A stretch of 64,000 bases of DNA, from the NCBI RefSeq assembly GCF_000240165.1, contig NC_017586.1:4278001-4342000 (forward strand). Direction: 5' to 3'. Under the pieces are notes generated by a model. It searched no databases. It worked only from the letters and a program-made list of their open reading frames with translations, and was not told where the DNA came from. The translations under genes were made by a program, and so were the position numbers. This DNA comes from Streptantibioticus cattleyicolor NRRL 8057 = DSM 46488. GTDB lineage: Bacteria > Actinomycetota > Actinomycetes > Streptomycetales > Streptomycetaceae. Numbering within the stretch: the first letter of the stretch is position 1; each line of letters opens with the position of its first letter. Below are positions 24,927-34,477 of the stretch, in pieces.

Positions 24927-25577
24927 TCAATGCTGGCCCGGCACTCCCTCGGCGCCGTGCAGCGGGAAGCCGGCGATGCCGCGCCAGGCCAGCGAGGTCA
25001 GCAGCTGCACGGCCTCCTCGCGGGGCAGCCGGCTGCCGGTGGACAGCCAGTAGCGGGCCACCACCTGGGAGACCCCGCCCAGGCCCACCGCGAGCAGCAT
25101 CGCCTGCTCCTTGGCGAGGCCGGTGTCCTCCGCGATGACCTCGCTGATCGCCTCCGCGCAGTCCAGCGAGACCTTGTCCACCCGCTCGCGCACGGCCGGC
25201 TCGTTGGTCAGGTCCGACTCGAAGACCAGCCGGAAGGCGCCGCCCTCGTCCTCCACGTAGGCGAAGTAGGCGCGCATGGTGGCCTCGACGCGCTTCTTGT
25301 TGTCCGTGGTGGTGGACAACGCGGTGCGCACCGACTGCAGCAGCGCCTCGCAGTGCTGGTCGAGCAGGGCCAGGTAGAGCTCCAGCTTGCCGGGGAAGTG
25401 CTGGTAGAGCACGGGCTTGCTGACCCCGGCGCGCTCGGCGATGTCGTCCATCGCCGCCGCGTGGTAGCCCTGGGCGACGAACACCTCCTGGGCCGCGCCG
25501 AGGAGCTGGTTGCGTCGGGCGCGGCGCGGCAGACGCGTCCCGCGCGGGCGCGCCTCGGTCTGCTCCGTGGCTGTCAC
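24927..25577 (-). CDS. TetR family transcriptional regulator
   Basis: A 216-residue repressor-type protein. The N-terminal HTH reads RNQLLGAAQEVFVAQGYHAAAMDDIAERAGVSKPVLYQHF (cited in parts: AQEVFVAQGY, DDIAERAGVSKPVLYQHF). The helical ligand-binding domain is of the type found beside DUF3107 in actinobacteria. The GTG at 25577 follows GGAGG by 4 nt; an ATG at 25625 is possible but leaves that site internal. The ligand and targets are unknown. Confidence 0.92.
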   Translation of the reverse strand: MTATEQTEARPRGTRLPRRARRNQLLGAAQEVFVAQGYHAAAMDDIAERAGVSKPVLYQHFPGKLELYLALLDQHCEALLQSVRTALSTTTDNKKRVEATMRAYFAYVEDEGGAFRLVFESDLTNEPAVRERVDKVSLDCAEAISEVIAEDTGLAKEQAMLLAVGLGGVSQVVARYWLSTGSRLPREEAVQLLTSLAWRGIAGFPLHGAEGVPGQH

Positions 25578-25723
25578 GCCGCCTCCAAATGCTTGCCGTG
25601 CCGGTGTCGGGAAAACTGCCGCCATCGTACTTTTCGGTAACCGGGGTGTGCGTGGCGCTGCGGCAGAATCTCATCACCTGGGACTTGTGGGAAGCCGACA
25701 GACGTCCCCGTCGGGGCGGGATG

Positions 25724-25906
25724 TCAGCGGTAGTCCTCTTCGTCCAGTGGCACCGGGATCTGCTGGTCGGCGGTGTCGGCCGGATCGGCCTCCACCGGCG
25801 GCTCGGCGGGCACCGGCACCGGGGCCGTCTGCTCCTCCTCGTCCACCAGGGCGGAACTCTGCTCCACCGCGTCCGCCTCGTTGGCCTCCAGAGGTTCCTC
25901 GGACAT
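25724..25906 (-). CDS. Small acidic protein
   Basis: A 60-residue, strongly acidic, Pro-rich peptide (MSEEPLEANEADAVEQSS; end VPLDEEDYR) with no hydrophobic segment. The ATG at 25906 is preceded by GGAGG at 5 nt, supporting translation. It is not a family I recognise and is probably disordered. It is divergent from the alpha/beta hydrolase gene. Confidence 0.65.
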   Translation of the reverse strand: MSEEPLEANEADAVEQSSALVDEEEQTAPVPVPAEPPVEADPADTADQQIPVPLDEEDYR

Positions 25907-26038
25907 GACGCCTCCCTTCCCTGCGGGCGTAGGGAAGGGTGCCCGCAGCGGCCGGGCGCATGCACGCCGGGCGGTCCGGATGGGGGCTGTGAGCGTGGCC
26001 ACAGCGGGACGCGTGTGATCAGCTCGTAATATTGGGCC

Positions 26039-27037
26039 ATGTCATCGACCGAGTCGTCCGACGCCGACGCGGCCCAGACGGCCGTCACCGTCCCGCCCGC
26101 CGGGCCGGTGGCGCAGGGCGGCGAGAGGCTGCGGGTCTTCTCCCGGCCCGGCTTCTCGCTGACCGTACGGTCGCGGGCGGGACGGACCGCGGGGCTGCCG
26201 ACCGCGCTCTTCCTGCACGGGCTCGGCGGCTCCTCGCAGAACTGGTCGGTGCTGATGGCCAAGGTCGCCGACGTCGTCCAGGGCGAGGCGCTCGACCTGC
26301 CCGGCTTCGGCTACTCCCCGCCGCCGGACGACGGCGACTACTCGATCAGCGGCCACGCCCGCACCGTCGTGCGCTACCTGGAGGAGTCCGGGCGCGGCCC
26401 GGTGCACCTGGTCGGCAACTCGATGGGCGGCACGGTGGCCGTCCGGATCGCCGCCCGCCGCCCCGACCTGGTGCGCACCCTCACCCTGATCTCCCCGGCG
26501 CTGCCGGAGATCCCGCCGCAGCGCACCGCGTGGCCCACCGCGCTCGCCTCGGTCCCCGGGCTGCCCCGGCTCTACCAGCGCGTCACCCGCGACTGGCCGA
26601 TCGAACGGCGCACCCGGGCGCTGCTCGCCCTGTGCTACGGCGACCCGGGGGCCGTCGGGCGGCGCGAGTTCGAGGAGGACGCCCGGGAGTACGCGCGGCG
26701 GTTGACGCTGCCGTACTTCTGGGACGCCATGGCGCGCTCCACCCGGGGCATCGTCGACGCCTACACCCTCGGCGGCCAGCACGCGATGTGGCGGCAGGCG
26801 GAACGGGTGCTGGCGCCCACGCTGCTGGTCTACGGTGGGCGGGACAAACTGGTGTCGTTCCGCATGGCACGCCGGGCCGCCAGGGCGTTCCGGGACTCGC
26901 GGCTGCTGGCCATCCCGGACGGCGGCCACGTGTCGATGATGGAGCACCCGGAGCTGGTGGCGCGGGCCTTCCGCGACCTGCTCGCCGAGCGGGCCGACGG
27001 CAAGGGGACCGCCCCCGGCACCACGGACAGGAGCTGA
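26039..27037 (+). CDS. Alpha/beta hydrolase
   Basis: A 332-residue hydrolase: LFLHGLGGSSQNW (oxyanion hole), nucleophile elbow GNSMGG (Ser about 139), a helical cap, YGGRDKLV (catalytic Asp) and DGGHVSMMEHPE (catalytic His). Substrate unknown. The ATG at 26039 lies 6 nt after TAATAT and has no Shine-Dalgarno site, so a leaderless mRNA is likely. The DUF3152 gene starts 8 bp after its stop, so the two are probably one operon. Confidence 0.9.
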   Translation: MSSTESSDADAAQTAVTVPPAGPVAQGGERLRVFSRPGFSLTVRSRAGRTAGLPTALFLHGLGGSSQNWSVLMAKVADVVQGEALDLPGFGYSPPPDDGDYSISGHARTVVRYLEESGRGPVHLVGNSMGGTVAVRIAARRPDLVRTLTLISPALPEIPPQRTAWPTALASVPGLPRLYQRVTRDWPIERRTRALLALCYGDPGAVGRREFEEDAREYARRLTLPYFWDAMARSTRGIVDAYTLGGQHAMWRQAERVLAPTLLVYGGRDKLVSFRMARRAARAFRDSRLLAIPDGGHVSMMEHPELVARAFRDLLAERADGKGTAPGTTDRS

Positions 27038-27044
27038 ATCCCTC

Positions 27045-28091
27045 GTGGGACGCCACAGCGCGAGGGGCCGCACGGCCCCCGAGGAGGCACGCCCGTCGGA
27101 CGGGACGGTACCCGTCCCGGCACCCGGCACCGGCCGCCGGCGCAAGCCGCAGGGCCACCCCGGGCACCGGGAGCCGCCGGCCCGTCCTCACCCGGACGAG
27201 ACCGCGGCCACCGACGACCACCTCCCCCGGCCGGGTGAAACCGGTGCGCGGGACGAAGAGGGCGCCGCGCCCGCCCGTACCCGCCGGGTCTCCCGGCCGC
27301 TGATCCTCGCCGGAGCAGCCGCCGCGGCGGTCACCGCGGTGCTCGCCGTGGTCGTCGGCGGCCCGGCGACCGGCGGCGGCGCCACCCACGACGAGGGCGC
27401 CGCCGGCCACGGCCCGGCCGGCCACGCCGCCCCCGGCGCGGCCTCCCGTTCCGACCAGCGGCCCACCCCGGACACGTCCCCCGCCCGGCTCGACTACGAC
27501 CAGGCGATGGCCAAGGCGTACCCGCTCGACCCCAAGCTGGCGCTCGACGGCACCTTCCGTACCGTCCCCGGCCACGACCCCGCGCCGGGCCACGGCACCG
27601 TGCTGCGCTACCGGGTGGACGTCGAGGACGGACTCCCGCTGGACGGCGCCCTGTTCGCCCAGGCCGTGCAGAGGACGCTCAACGACGACCGCAGTTGGGC
27701 GCACGGCGGGACCCGCACCTTCGAACGGGTCTCCGGCGGCCACCCCGACTTCGTGATCACGCTGGCCAGCCCCGGCACCACCGCCCAGTGGTGCGCCAAG
27801 TCCGGGCTGGACACCCTGGACGAGAACGTCTCGTGCGACTCGGCCGCCACCGACCGCGTGATGATCAACGCCTACCGGTGGGCGCAGGGCGCGGCCACCT
27901 ACGGACCGGGCCGGATGCACATGTACCGGCAGATGCTGATCAACCACGAGGTCGGCCACCGGCTCGGCCACAACCACGAGAAGTGCCCGGCGCAGGGCGC
28001 CCTGGCCCCGGTGATGATGCAGCAGACCAAGTTCCTCACCCTCGACGGGGTCACCTGCAAGCCCAACCCCTGGCCGTACCCGGCCAGTTGA
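27045..28091 (+). CDS. DUF3152 membrane-anchored zinc metalloprotease-like protein
   Basis: A 348-residue protein. A disordered Pro/Arg-rich N-terminus (about 80 residues) is followed by one membrane helix (PLILAGAAAAAVTAVLAVVV, about 85-104) and an extracytoplasmic domain. That domain contains HEVGHRLGHNHEKCPA, the zincin HExxHxxGxxH motif, and two likely disulphide cysteine pairs. Family members are annotated as putative proteases without known substrates. The GTG at 27045 is 8 bp from the hydrolase stop. A strong terminator follows at 28096. Confidence 0.9.
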   Translation: MGRHSARGRTAPEEARPSDGTVPVPAPGTGRRRKPQGHPGHREPPARPHPDETAATDDHLPRPGETGARDEEGAAPARTRRVSRPLILAGAAAAAVTAVLAVVVGGPATGGGATHDEGAAGHGPAGHAAPGAASRSDQRPTPDTSPARLDYDQAMAKAYPLDPKLALDGTFRTVPGHDPAPGHGTVLRYRVDVEDGLPLDGALFAQAVQRTLNDDRSWAHGGTRTFERVSGGHPDFVITLASPGTTAQWCAKSGLDTLDENVSCDSAATDRVMINAYRWAQGAATYGPGRMHMYRQMLINHEVGHRLGHNHEKCPAQGALAPVMMQQTKFLTLDGVTCKPNPWPYPAS

Positions 28092-28095
28092 GCCG

Positions 28096-28137
28096 GACCG
28101 GCCCCGCGGACGGCGGCGGGGCCGGTCGGCCGGTTTT
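28096..28137 (+). terminator. Intrinsic terminator after the DUF3152 gene
   Basis: A perfect 12-bp stem (28096-28107 with 28116-28127), 8-nt loop, then GGCCGG and TTTT. The T-run overlaps the -35 of the next promoter. Confidence 0.8.
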
Positions 28138-28164
28138 GACATCGCACCCGACATCGGTCAATCT
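28136..28164 (+). promoter_or_regulatory. Strong vegetative promoter upstream of the peptide-transport leader
   Basis: A consensus TTGACA (28136-28141) is separated by 17 nt from CAATCT (28159-28164). The ATG of a 30-codon frame begins 7 nt after the -10. Confidence 0.7.
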
Positions 28165-28171
28165 CTTCGGC

Positions 28172-28264
28172 ATGTCGTCCCACCACGCCCCGCTGCGCGC
28201 CGCCATCGAGCTGGCGCTCATCGGCGTGGCCGGACACTCCGTCGCCGACGTCGACTGTCGCTGA
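28172..28264 (+). CDS. Putative 30-residue leader peptide of the peptide ABC operon
   Basis: A short frame (MSSHHAPLRAAIELALIGVA, ending VADVDCR) starts exactly where the strong promoter should initiate, so it is likely translated from a leaderless mRNA. Short frames with Cys near the end precede several actinobacterial sulphur and peptide transport operons and can act in attenuation. Here Cys-Arg directly precedes the stop. About 165 nt of G+C-rich leader follow before the binding-protein gene. Function is inferred from position; translation is unproven. Confidence 0.55.
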   Translation: MSSHHAPLRAAIELALIGVAGHSVADVDCR

Positions 28265-28428
28265 CCCGCCCGTCCCCGCCGCGCCCCGGCCTGCCGCCGG
28301 CCCGCGCCGGGACGGTTCCGCCGCGGGTGCAGTACCTCCCGGGCCGCCGTCCGGCCGTCCTTCCCTTTCCGCTGCCGCCCGCGGGATCGATCTCCCCAGC
28401 CCCCCGGCAGTGAAAGGTCCACCGACCC

Positions 28429-30150
28429 GTGTCACCCCTGTCCGCCATACCCCGTCCCCGGCGGCGCGCCGCCGCCGTCGCGGCCCTCACCGCCGTCGTC
28501 GCCGTGGCCGCCGCCGCGTGCGGCCCCAAGAGCCAGAACGCGGCCACCGACGCCGCCCCGCACCCCGGCGGCACCCTCACCGTGCTCAACCAGGACCCGC
28601 AGGACAAGTTCGACCCCGCCCGGGAGTACACCTCCGGCGGCGGAAACGTTCCCTCGCTGGTCTTCCGCACCCTGACCACCCGCAACCGCGCGGCCGGCCA
28701 GGCGGGCACCAAGGTCGTCCCCGACCTCGCCACCGACACCGGCACCCCCTCGCACAACGCCACGGTGTGGACCTACCACCTCAAGGACGGGCTGAAGTAC
28801 GAGGACGGGACCGCGATCACCACCGCCGACATCAAGTACGGCATCGAGCGCTCCTTCGCTCCCGAACTCACCGGCGGCCCGCCCTACTTCCGCGACTGGC
28901 TGGCCGGCGCCGCCGACTACCAGGGCCCGTACAAAGACCCCAAGGGCCTCGCCTCCATCGAGACCCCCGACCCGAAGACCATCGTCTTCCACCTGCGCAA
29001 GCCCGAGGGCGACTTCCCGTACCTGGCCACCGCCACCCAGTTCGCCCCGGTGCCCAAGGCCAAGGACACCGGCGTGAAGTACGCCGAACACCCGGTCTCC
29101 TCCGGCCCGTACGAGGTCGTCAGCAACGAGAACGACGGCCAGCACCTGGTGCTCGAGCGCAACCCCCACTGGTCCGCCAGGACCGACCCGCAGCGCAAGG
29201 CGTACCCCGACACCATCGACGTGCGCTCCGGGCTCGACCCGGCGGTGATCAACCAGCGGCTGGCCGGCAGCACCGGCCCGGACGCCGCGGCCGTCACCAC
29301 CGACACCAACCTCGGCCCCTCCGAACTCGCCCGGATCTCCGGCGACAAGGAGCTGGCCGCCCGGGTCGGCACCGGCCACTTCGGTTACACCGACTACCTG
29401 GCCTTCAACACCAAGGTGAAGCCGTTCGACAACCCCAAGGTGCGCCAGGCCATCGCCTACGCGATCAACCGCACCTCGGTGGTGAACGCGGCCGGCGGCT
29501 CCTCCCTCGCCGAGCCCGCCACCACCTTCCTGCCCGACCAGGCGGCCTTCGGGTACACCCCCTACGACCCGTTCCCGGCCGGCGCCGCCGGTGACCCGGC
29601 CAAGGCCAAGGAACTGCTGAAGCAGGCCGGTTACCCCGACGGGCTCACCGTCACCCTCACCCACTCCGACTCCAACGCCGCCGCCTACGGCCCCGACATC
29701 GCCACCGCCGTGCAGGACGGGCTCAAGGCGGCCGGCATCACCGTCAAGCTCAGCGCCGTCCCGGAGAGCGGCTACCGGCAGACCATCCACGCTCTCAAGA
29801 CCGAGCCCGGGTTCTTCCTGGCCGGCTGGGGCGCCGACTGGCCCTCCGGCGGCCCCTTCCTCGCCCCGATCTTCGACGGCCGGCAGATCGTCGCCGACGG
29901 CTCCAACTTCAACAGCGCCCAGTTCGACGACCCGGCCGTCAACCAGGAGATCGACGCCGTCAACGGGCTCACCGACCACGCCGCGGCGGCCAAGCGGTGG
30001 GGCGCCCTCGACCAGCGGATCGGCGCCCAGGCGCTCACCGTCCCGCTCTTCCACCCGGTCTACAAGCGGCTCGTCGGCAAGGACGTGCGCAACGTCGTGA
30101 TCAGCGACTGGACCGGCGTGCTGGACATCTCGCAGGTCGCGGTCAAGTGA
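28429..30150 (+). CDS. Peptide/dipeptide ABC transporter substrate-binding lipoprotein
   Basis: A 573-residue SBP family 5 protein. A signal peptide with lipobox AAAAC (Cys31) is followed by the family features GGTLTVLNQDP, ADIKYGIERSF, the SSGPYEV segment and NPKVRQAIAYAINR. It should capture oligopeptides (or nickel/other ligands in this family) at the outer face of the membrane. GTG 28429 has GAAAGG about 10 nt upstream. It is the first gene of a four-gene operon whose members overlap by GTGA. Confidence 0.93.
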   Translation: MSPLSAIPRPRRRAAAVAALTAVVAVAAAACGPKSQNAATDAAPHPGGTLTVLNQDPQDKFDPAREYTSGGGNVPSLVFRTLTTRNRAAGQAGTKVVPDLATDTGTPSHNATVWTYHLKDGLKYEDGTAITTADIKYGIERSFAPELTGGPPYFRDWLAGAADYQGPYKDPKGLASIETPDPKTIVFHLRKPEGDFPYLATATQFAPVPKAKDTGVKYAEHPVSSGPYEVVSNENDGQHLVLERNPHWSARTDPQRKAYPDTIDVRSGLDPAVINQRLAGSTGPDAAAVTTDTNLGPSELARISGDKELAARVGTGHFGYTDYLAFNTKVKPFDNPKVRQAIAYAINRTSVVNAAGGSSLAEPATTFLPDQAAFGYTPYDPFPAGAAGDPAKAKELLKQAGYPDGLTVTLTHSDSNAAAYGPDIATAVQDGLKAAGITVKLSAVPESGYRQTIHALKTEPGFFLAGWGADWPSGGPFLAPIFDGRQIVADGSNFNSAQFDDPAVNQEIDAVNGLTDHAAAAKRWGALDQRIGAQALTVPLFHPVYKRLVGKDVRNVVISDWTGVLDISQVAVK

Positions 30151-31112
30151 GCACCGGAGCACCCCCGATCACGCGCGAGGCCGCCGGGACCGTCCCGGCG
30201 GCCCCGCCCCGGCCGGTGTGGCGGCGGCTGCGTTCCCGGCGCGCCGCGCTGGCCGGCGGTGTCGTCCTCGCCCTGCTGGCGCTGACCGCGATCGCCGCGC
30301 CGTGGCTGGCCGCGGCCGAGGGCCAGGACCCCACCACGTACCACGACACCCTGCTCAACTCGGCCGCCGGCGGGGTGCCCCACGGCGCCTTCGGCGGGGT
30401 CAGCGGCAGCCACTGGCTCGGCGTGGAGCCGGGCACCGGCCGGGACGTCTTCGCCCGGCTCGTCTACGGCGCGCGGATCTCCCTGCTGGTCGCCCTCGGC
30501 GCCACCGCCGTCCAGGTGCTCGTCGGGGTGGCCGTCGGCCTCGCCGCCGGACTCGGCAGCCGCCTGCTGGACCAGGCGCTCGACCACACCACCTCGGTGA
30601 TGCTGGCGCTGCCCACCCTGGTGCTCGCCCTGGCGCTGATGGCCGTCGTCCCGGCCGGCTTCCCCCGCCCGGTGCTGCTGATGCTCGTCATCGGCCTGCT
30701 CGGCTGGGGCGGCACCGCCCGGGTGGTACGCGCCCAGACGCTCACCCTGAGGGAACTCGACTACGTGGCCGCCGCCCGGCTCGGCGGCGCCTCCCGGCTG
30801 CGCATCGCCCGGCGCGAACTGCTGCCGTCGCTGGCCGCGCCGGTGATCACCTACGCGGCGCTGCTGCTCCCCACCAACGTGGTCAGCGAGGCCGGGCTCT
30901 CCTTCCTCGGCGTCGGCGTCCGTCCGCCGACCTCCTCCTGGGGCCAGACGCTCTCCACCGCGACCACCTGGTTCCGCGCCGACCCCACCTACGTGCTGCT
31001 GCCCGCGCTGCTGCTCTTCGTCACCACGCTGGCCTTCACCGTCACCGGCGACGCGGTGCGTTCCGCGCTCGACCCGCGCGCCGCCTCCCGGGTGAACGGA
31101 GGCACCCGGTGA
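30147..31112 (+). CDS. Peptide ABC transporter permease (DppC/OppC type)
   Basis: A 321-residue membrane permease with a cytoplasmic N-terminal helix region (WRRLRSRRAALAGGVV), an extracytoplasmic loop (HWLGVEPGTGRDVFARLVYGARISL) typical of DppC, and the EAA loop YVAAARLGGASRLRIARRELLP. The GTG overlaps the previous stop. It pairs with the next permease to form the channel. Confidence 0.93.
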   Translation: MSTGAPPITREAAGTVPAAPPRPVWRRLRSRRAALAGGVVLALLALTAIAAPWLAAAEGQDPTTYHDTLLNSAAGGVPHGAFGGVSGSHWLGVEPGTGRDVFARLVYGARISLLVALGATAVQVLVGVAVGLAAGLGSRLLDQALDHTTSVMLALPTLVLALALMAVVPAGFPRPVLLMLVIGLLGWGGTARVVRAQTLTLRELDYVAAARLGGASRLRIARRELLPSLAAPVITYAALLLPTNVVSEAGLSFLGVGVRPPTSSWGQTLSTATTWFRADPTYVLLPALLLFVTTLAFTVTGDAVRSALDPRAASRVNGGTR

Positions 31113-32101
31113 CCGGTTACGTCCTGCGCCGGCTCGTCGGCATGGCCGTTGTCCTGCTGGTGCTCTCGGTGGTCGTCTACGCGGTCTTCTACCTCGCCCC
31201 CGGCGACCCCGCCCAGATGGCCTGCGGCATGCGCTGCGGCCCGGTACAGGTGCACCAACTGCGCGCCCAGCTCGGCCTGGACGAGCCGGTGCTCACCCAG
31301 TACGGCCACTTCCTCATCGGGCTGTTCACCGGCCGCACCTTCGGCTCCGGCGCCGCCGCGCTCCACTGCGACGCGCCGTGCCTGGGCATCTCCTACCGCA
31401 CCAACGAGCAGGTCTGGGCCATGATCACGGCCCGGCTGCCGGTCACCGCGTCGCTGGCGCTCGGTGCCATGGTGGTCTGGCTGCTGCTCGGGGTGGGCAC
31501 CGGGCTCCTCTCCGTGCTGCGCCGCGGCCGGTTCACCGAACGGCTGCTGACCTCGCTCACCCTGGCCGGCACCGCGGTCCCGGTGTTCATCATCGGGCTG
31601 CTGCTCCTGCTGCTGTTCTGCGCCTACCTGCAATGGCTGCCGTTCCCCAGCTACGTACCGCTCACCCAGGACCCGCAGCAGTGGTTCTGGGGGCTGCTGC
31701 TGCCGTGGGTGTCGCTGGCGCTGATCGAGTCCGCCAAGTACGCGCGGCTGACCCGCTCGGCGATGCTGGAGACGCTCGCCGAGGACCACATCAGGACGTT
31801 CCGCGCCTACGGCATCGGTGAGCGCCACCTGGTCACCCGGCACGCGCTGCGCGCCTCGCTCACCCCGGTGATCGCCTTGTCCGCGATGGACCTGGGCACC
31901 ATGTTCGGCAGCGCGGTGCTCACCGAGTCGCTCTTCGGACTGCCCGGCCTCGGGCGGCTGATGGTCGGCTCGGTCAACGTCCTCGACCTGCCGGTGGTGG
32001 TCGGACTCGTCCTGGTCACCGGCTTCTTCGTGGTGGCCGCGGGCGCGGTCGCCGACATCCTCTACGCGGTCGCCGACCGAAGGGTGGTGGCGCGGCCGTG
32101 A
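31109..32101 (+). CDS. Peptide ABC transporter permease (DppB/OppB type)
   Basis: A 330-residue permease beginning with the DppB-type N-terminus (YVLRRLVGMAVVLLVLSVVV, YLAPGDPA). The EAA loop is HIRTFRAYGIGERHLVTRHA and the C-terminal helix bundle is complete. Two Cys-containing inserts (MACGMRCG; LHCDAPCLG) lie in the first extracytoplasmic loop, which is longer than usual. Start GTG overlaps the previous stop by 4 nt. The permease order C then B is reversed from the classical dppBC order. Confidence 0.93.
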   Translation: MTGYVLRRLVGMAVVLLVLSVVVYAVFYLAPGDPAQMACGMRCGPVQVHQLRAQLGLDEPVLTQYGHFLIGLFTGRTFGSGAAALHCDAPCLGISYRTNEQVWAMITARLPVTASLALGAMVVWLLLGVGTGLLSVLRRGRFTERLLTSLTLAGTAVPVFIIGLLLLLLFCAYLQWLPFPSYVPLTQDPQQWFWGLLLPWVSLALIESAKYARLTRSAMLETLAEDHIRTFRAYGIGERHLVTRHALRASLTPVIALSAMDLGTMFGSAVLTESLFGLPGLGRLMVGSVNVLDLPVVVGLVLVTGFFVVAAGAVADILYAVADRRVVARP

Positions 32102-33708
32102 ACGACGCGAACGAGCCGCTGATCGACATCGCGGGGCTCACCGTGGACTTCCCGGTGGCCGACGGCAACGTACGGGCCGTGGACCGGCTCGACCTGCGCC
32201 TCGATCCGGGCGAGGCGCTCGGCATCGTGGGCGAGTCCGGCTCCGGCAAGAGCACCGTCGCCTTCAGCCTGCTGGGGCTGGAACGCGGCACCGGGGCGCG
32301 GGTGACCGGACGGATCCGGGTCGGCGGGATCGACCCGCGCACCGCCGAGGGGGCCGAACTGCGCAGACTGCGCGGGGAGGTGGCGGCCATGGTCTTCCAG
32401 GACCCGCTCTCCGCCCTCGACCCCTACCAGGCCGTCGGCGACCAGATCGCCGAGGTGGTCCGGGCACACCGGGCGCTGCCCCGCAAGGCGGCCCGGGCCC
32501 GCGCCGTCGAGGTCCTCGACCGGGTCGGCATCCCCGACGCCGCCCGCCGCGCGCGGTTCCGTCCGCACGAGTTCAGCGGCGGCATGCGGCAACGGGTGCT
32601 CATCGGCATGGCGTTGGCCTGCGAACCCCGGCTGGTCGTCGCCGACGAGCCGACCACCGCGCTGGACGTCACCGTGCAGGCGCAGATCCTCGCCCTGCTG
32701 CACGAGGTGCGCCGGGAGACCGGCGCCGGACTGCTGCTGGTCACCCACGACCTGGGGGTGGCCGCCGGGGCGGTGGAACGGGTGCTGGTGATGAAGGACG
32801 GCCGCGCGGTGGAGAGCGGCCCGGCCGGACAGGTGCTCGCCACCCCGCGTGAGCCGTACACCAAGGCGCTGCTGTCCGCGGTGCCGCGGGTGGACGCGCC
32901 GCGCGAACCGGCGCGGCGGACCGGGGACGAGGTGCTGCTCCAAGCGGACGGCCTGCGGCGGGAGTTCGGGCGCCGTGGCGCCGCCGTCACCGCCGTGGAC
33001 GGCGTCTCACTGACCGTACGGCGTGGTGAGACGCTGGGCGTCGTGGGCGAGTCCGGCTCCGGCAAGACGACGCTGGGCCGCATGCTGGTCGGTCTGCTGC
33101 CGCCCACGTCCGGGCGGCTGGTCCTGGACGGGCGGGAGCTGACCGGGCTCGGCGAACGCCGGCTCCGGCCGCTGCGGCGCGAGTTGCAGATGGTCTTCCA
33201 GGACCCGGTCGCCTCGCTCAACCCCCGGCGCACCATCGGCGAGTCCGTCGCCGACCCGCTGCGCGCGGCGGGCCGCCCCGACCCCGCCGCCGTCCGGGGG
33301 CGGGTACGGGAACTGCTGGAACGGGTCGGCCTCGACCCGCGCTGGTACGACCGCTACCCGCACGAACTCTCCGGCGGACAGCGACAACGCGTCGGCATCG
33401 CCCGCGCGCTGGCCCCCGGGCCCCGGCTCATCGTCTGCGACGAACCGGTCTCCGCCCTCGACGTCACCACCCAGGCACAGGTCGTCGAGGTCCTCAAGGA
33501 CGTGCAACGGGACCTCGGCGTCGCCCTCGTCTTCATCGCCCACGACCTCGCCGTCGTCCGGCAGATCAGCGACCGCGTCGCCGTCCTGCGGGCCGGTCGC
33601 GTCGTCGAGGAGGGCCCCGTCGACACCGTGTACGACGCTCCCGCGCATCCGTATACGCGGACGTTGCTGGCCGCGGCCCCGATGCTCCCGGCGGGGGCGC
33701 TGGACTGA
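32098..33708 (+). CDS. Peptide ABC transporter ATPase, two fused domains (DppD-DppF)
   Basis: A 536-residue protein holding two complete ATPase domains. Domain 1 has Walker [10 protein letters not shown] (about residues 44-52), signature FSGGMRQRV and Walker B VVADEPT. Domain 2 has GESGSGKTT (about 316-324), LSGGQRQRV and [11 protein letters not shown]. Each has a C-terminal YTKALL/YTRTLL oligopeptide-type tail. Fused DppDF proteins are common in actinobacteria. The GTG overlaps the permease stop. The operon ends here; repeat-rich noncoding DNA begins immediately after the stop. Confidence 0.95.
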   Translation: MNDANEPLIDIAGLTVDFPVADGNVRAVDRLDLRLDPGEALGIVGESGSGKSTVAFSLLGLERGTGARVTGRIRVGGIDPRTAEGAELRRLRGEVAAMVFQDPLSALDPYQAVGDQIAEVVRAHRALPRKAARARAVEVLDRVGIPDAARRARFRPHEFSGGMRQRVLIGMALACEPRLVVADEPTTALDVTVQAQILALLHEVRRETGAGLLLVTHDLGVAAGAVERVLVMKDGRAVESGPAGQVLATPREPYTKALLSAVPRVDAPREPARRTGDEVLLQADGLRREFGRRGAAVTAVDGVSLTVRRGETLGVVGESGSGKTTLGRMLVGLLPPTSGRLVLDGRELTGLGERRLRPLRRELQMVFQDPVASLNPRRTIGESVADPLRAAGRPDPAAVRGRVRELLERVGLDPRWYDRYPHELSGGQRQRVGIARALAPGPRLIVCDEPVSALDVTTQAQVVEVLKDVQRDLGVALVFIAHDLAVVRQISDRVAVLRAGRVVEEGPVDTVYDAPAHPYTRTLLAAAPMLPAGALD

Positions 33709-34038
33709 GGGCTCGCTCGCGCTGGCGTCAGCCATTACCTCCTCGGGGTGCGCCCGTTCCCCGTTTCGTCGTGGCTGGCGTCACAGCTGTTTCCCCCCGC
33801 CCACCCGTGGCTGTGTTCGTACAGTGCGGGGTGCGCACTGTCTGCCTTGGGTCCGGGGGCCCTCCGGGGTGAGGGTTCGCTCGCGCTGGCGTCAGCCATT
33901 ACCTCCTCGGGGTGCGCCCGTTCCCCGTCTCGTCGTGGCTGAGGTCACGGATGTTTCCCCCCCGCCCACCCGTGGCTGTGTTCGTACAGTGCGGGGTGCG
34001 CACTGTCTTCCTGGGTTTCCGGGGGCCCTCCGGGGTGA
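33709..34038. repeat. Direct tandem repeat, 164-bp unit, two copies
   Basis: Copy 1 is 33709-33872 and copy 2 is 33873-34038. Each begins GGG(C/T)TCGCTCGCGCTGG and ends CCCTCCGGGGTGA. They are highly similar, with scattered substitutions (for example TTTCGTCG versus TCTCGTCG). The first copy starts directly after the stop codon of the ABC ATPase gene. No protein signal is visible. Confidence 0.9.
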
Positions 34039-34477
34039 CTCCTCGCTCCGCGTATCCGCCACGGTTGCGCTCCGGTTGCTGGGTCGCTGCGGGGACACCC
34101 CTGCACGCCCCCGTTCTGTTGCGTTCCGCGCTGCGGCACGGGGTGGGTGAGAAAAAAAATCGGGGTCACCCCAACCTCCTCACTCACCCCCACCCGCGAA
34201 GAGAGGCACCCGCCAACGGACAGAAGGGGGTGTGCCGGGGGTGTCCCCGCAGCGACCCAGCGGGGCGGGCGCAACCTTGGAGCGAAACCTGGGGCGAGGA
34301 GTCACCCCCGGCGCGCCCCCGACCCCGTACCGGCAGTAGGCGAAGCCCCCGGTGCCGAACCAAACCAAAAACCCACCCCCACCCCCCACCGGGCAGGGGC
34401 GAACGGGGGCCACCCCGGAACCCTGAAACGGGCGAACCGGCCACCACGTAATGGCTGACCGCCAGCGCGAGCGAACC
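33874..34477. repeat. About 600-bp imperfect palindrome
   Basis: The region is symmetrical about position ~34168. Outer ends 33874-33902 and 34448-34477 are inverted copies (with one inserted base). Inner arms at 34032-34047 and 34294-34308 match. A perfect 23-bp pair lies at 34079-34101 and 34238-34260. The centre is GGGGTCACCCC flanked by an A8 run (34152-34159). The rest to 34834 is noncoding and poor in codon signal. It resembles a MITE-like or decayed mobile element, but no transposase is present. Confidence 0.85.
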
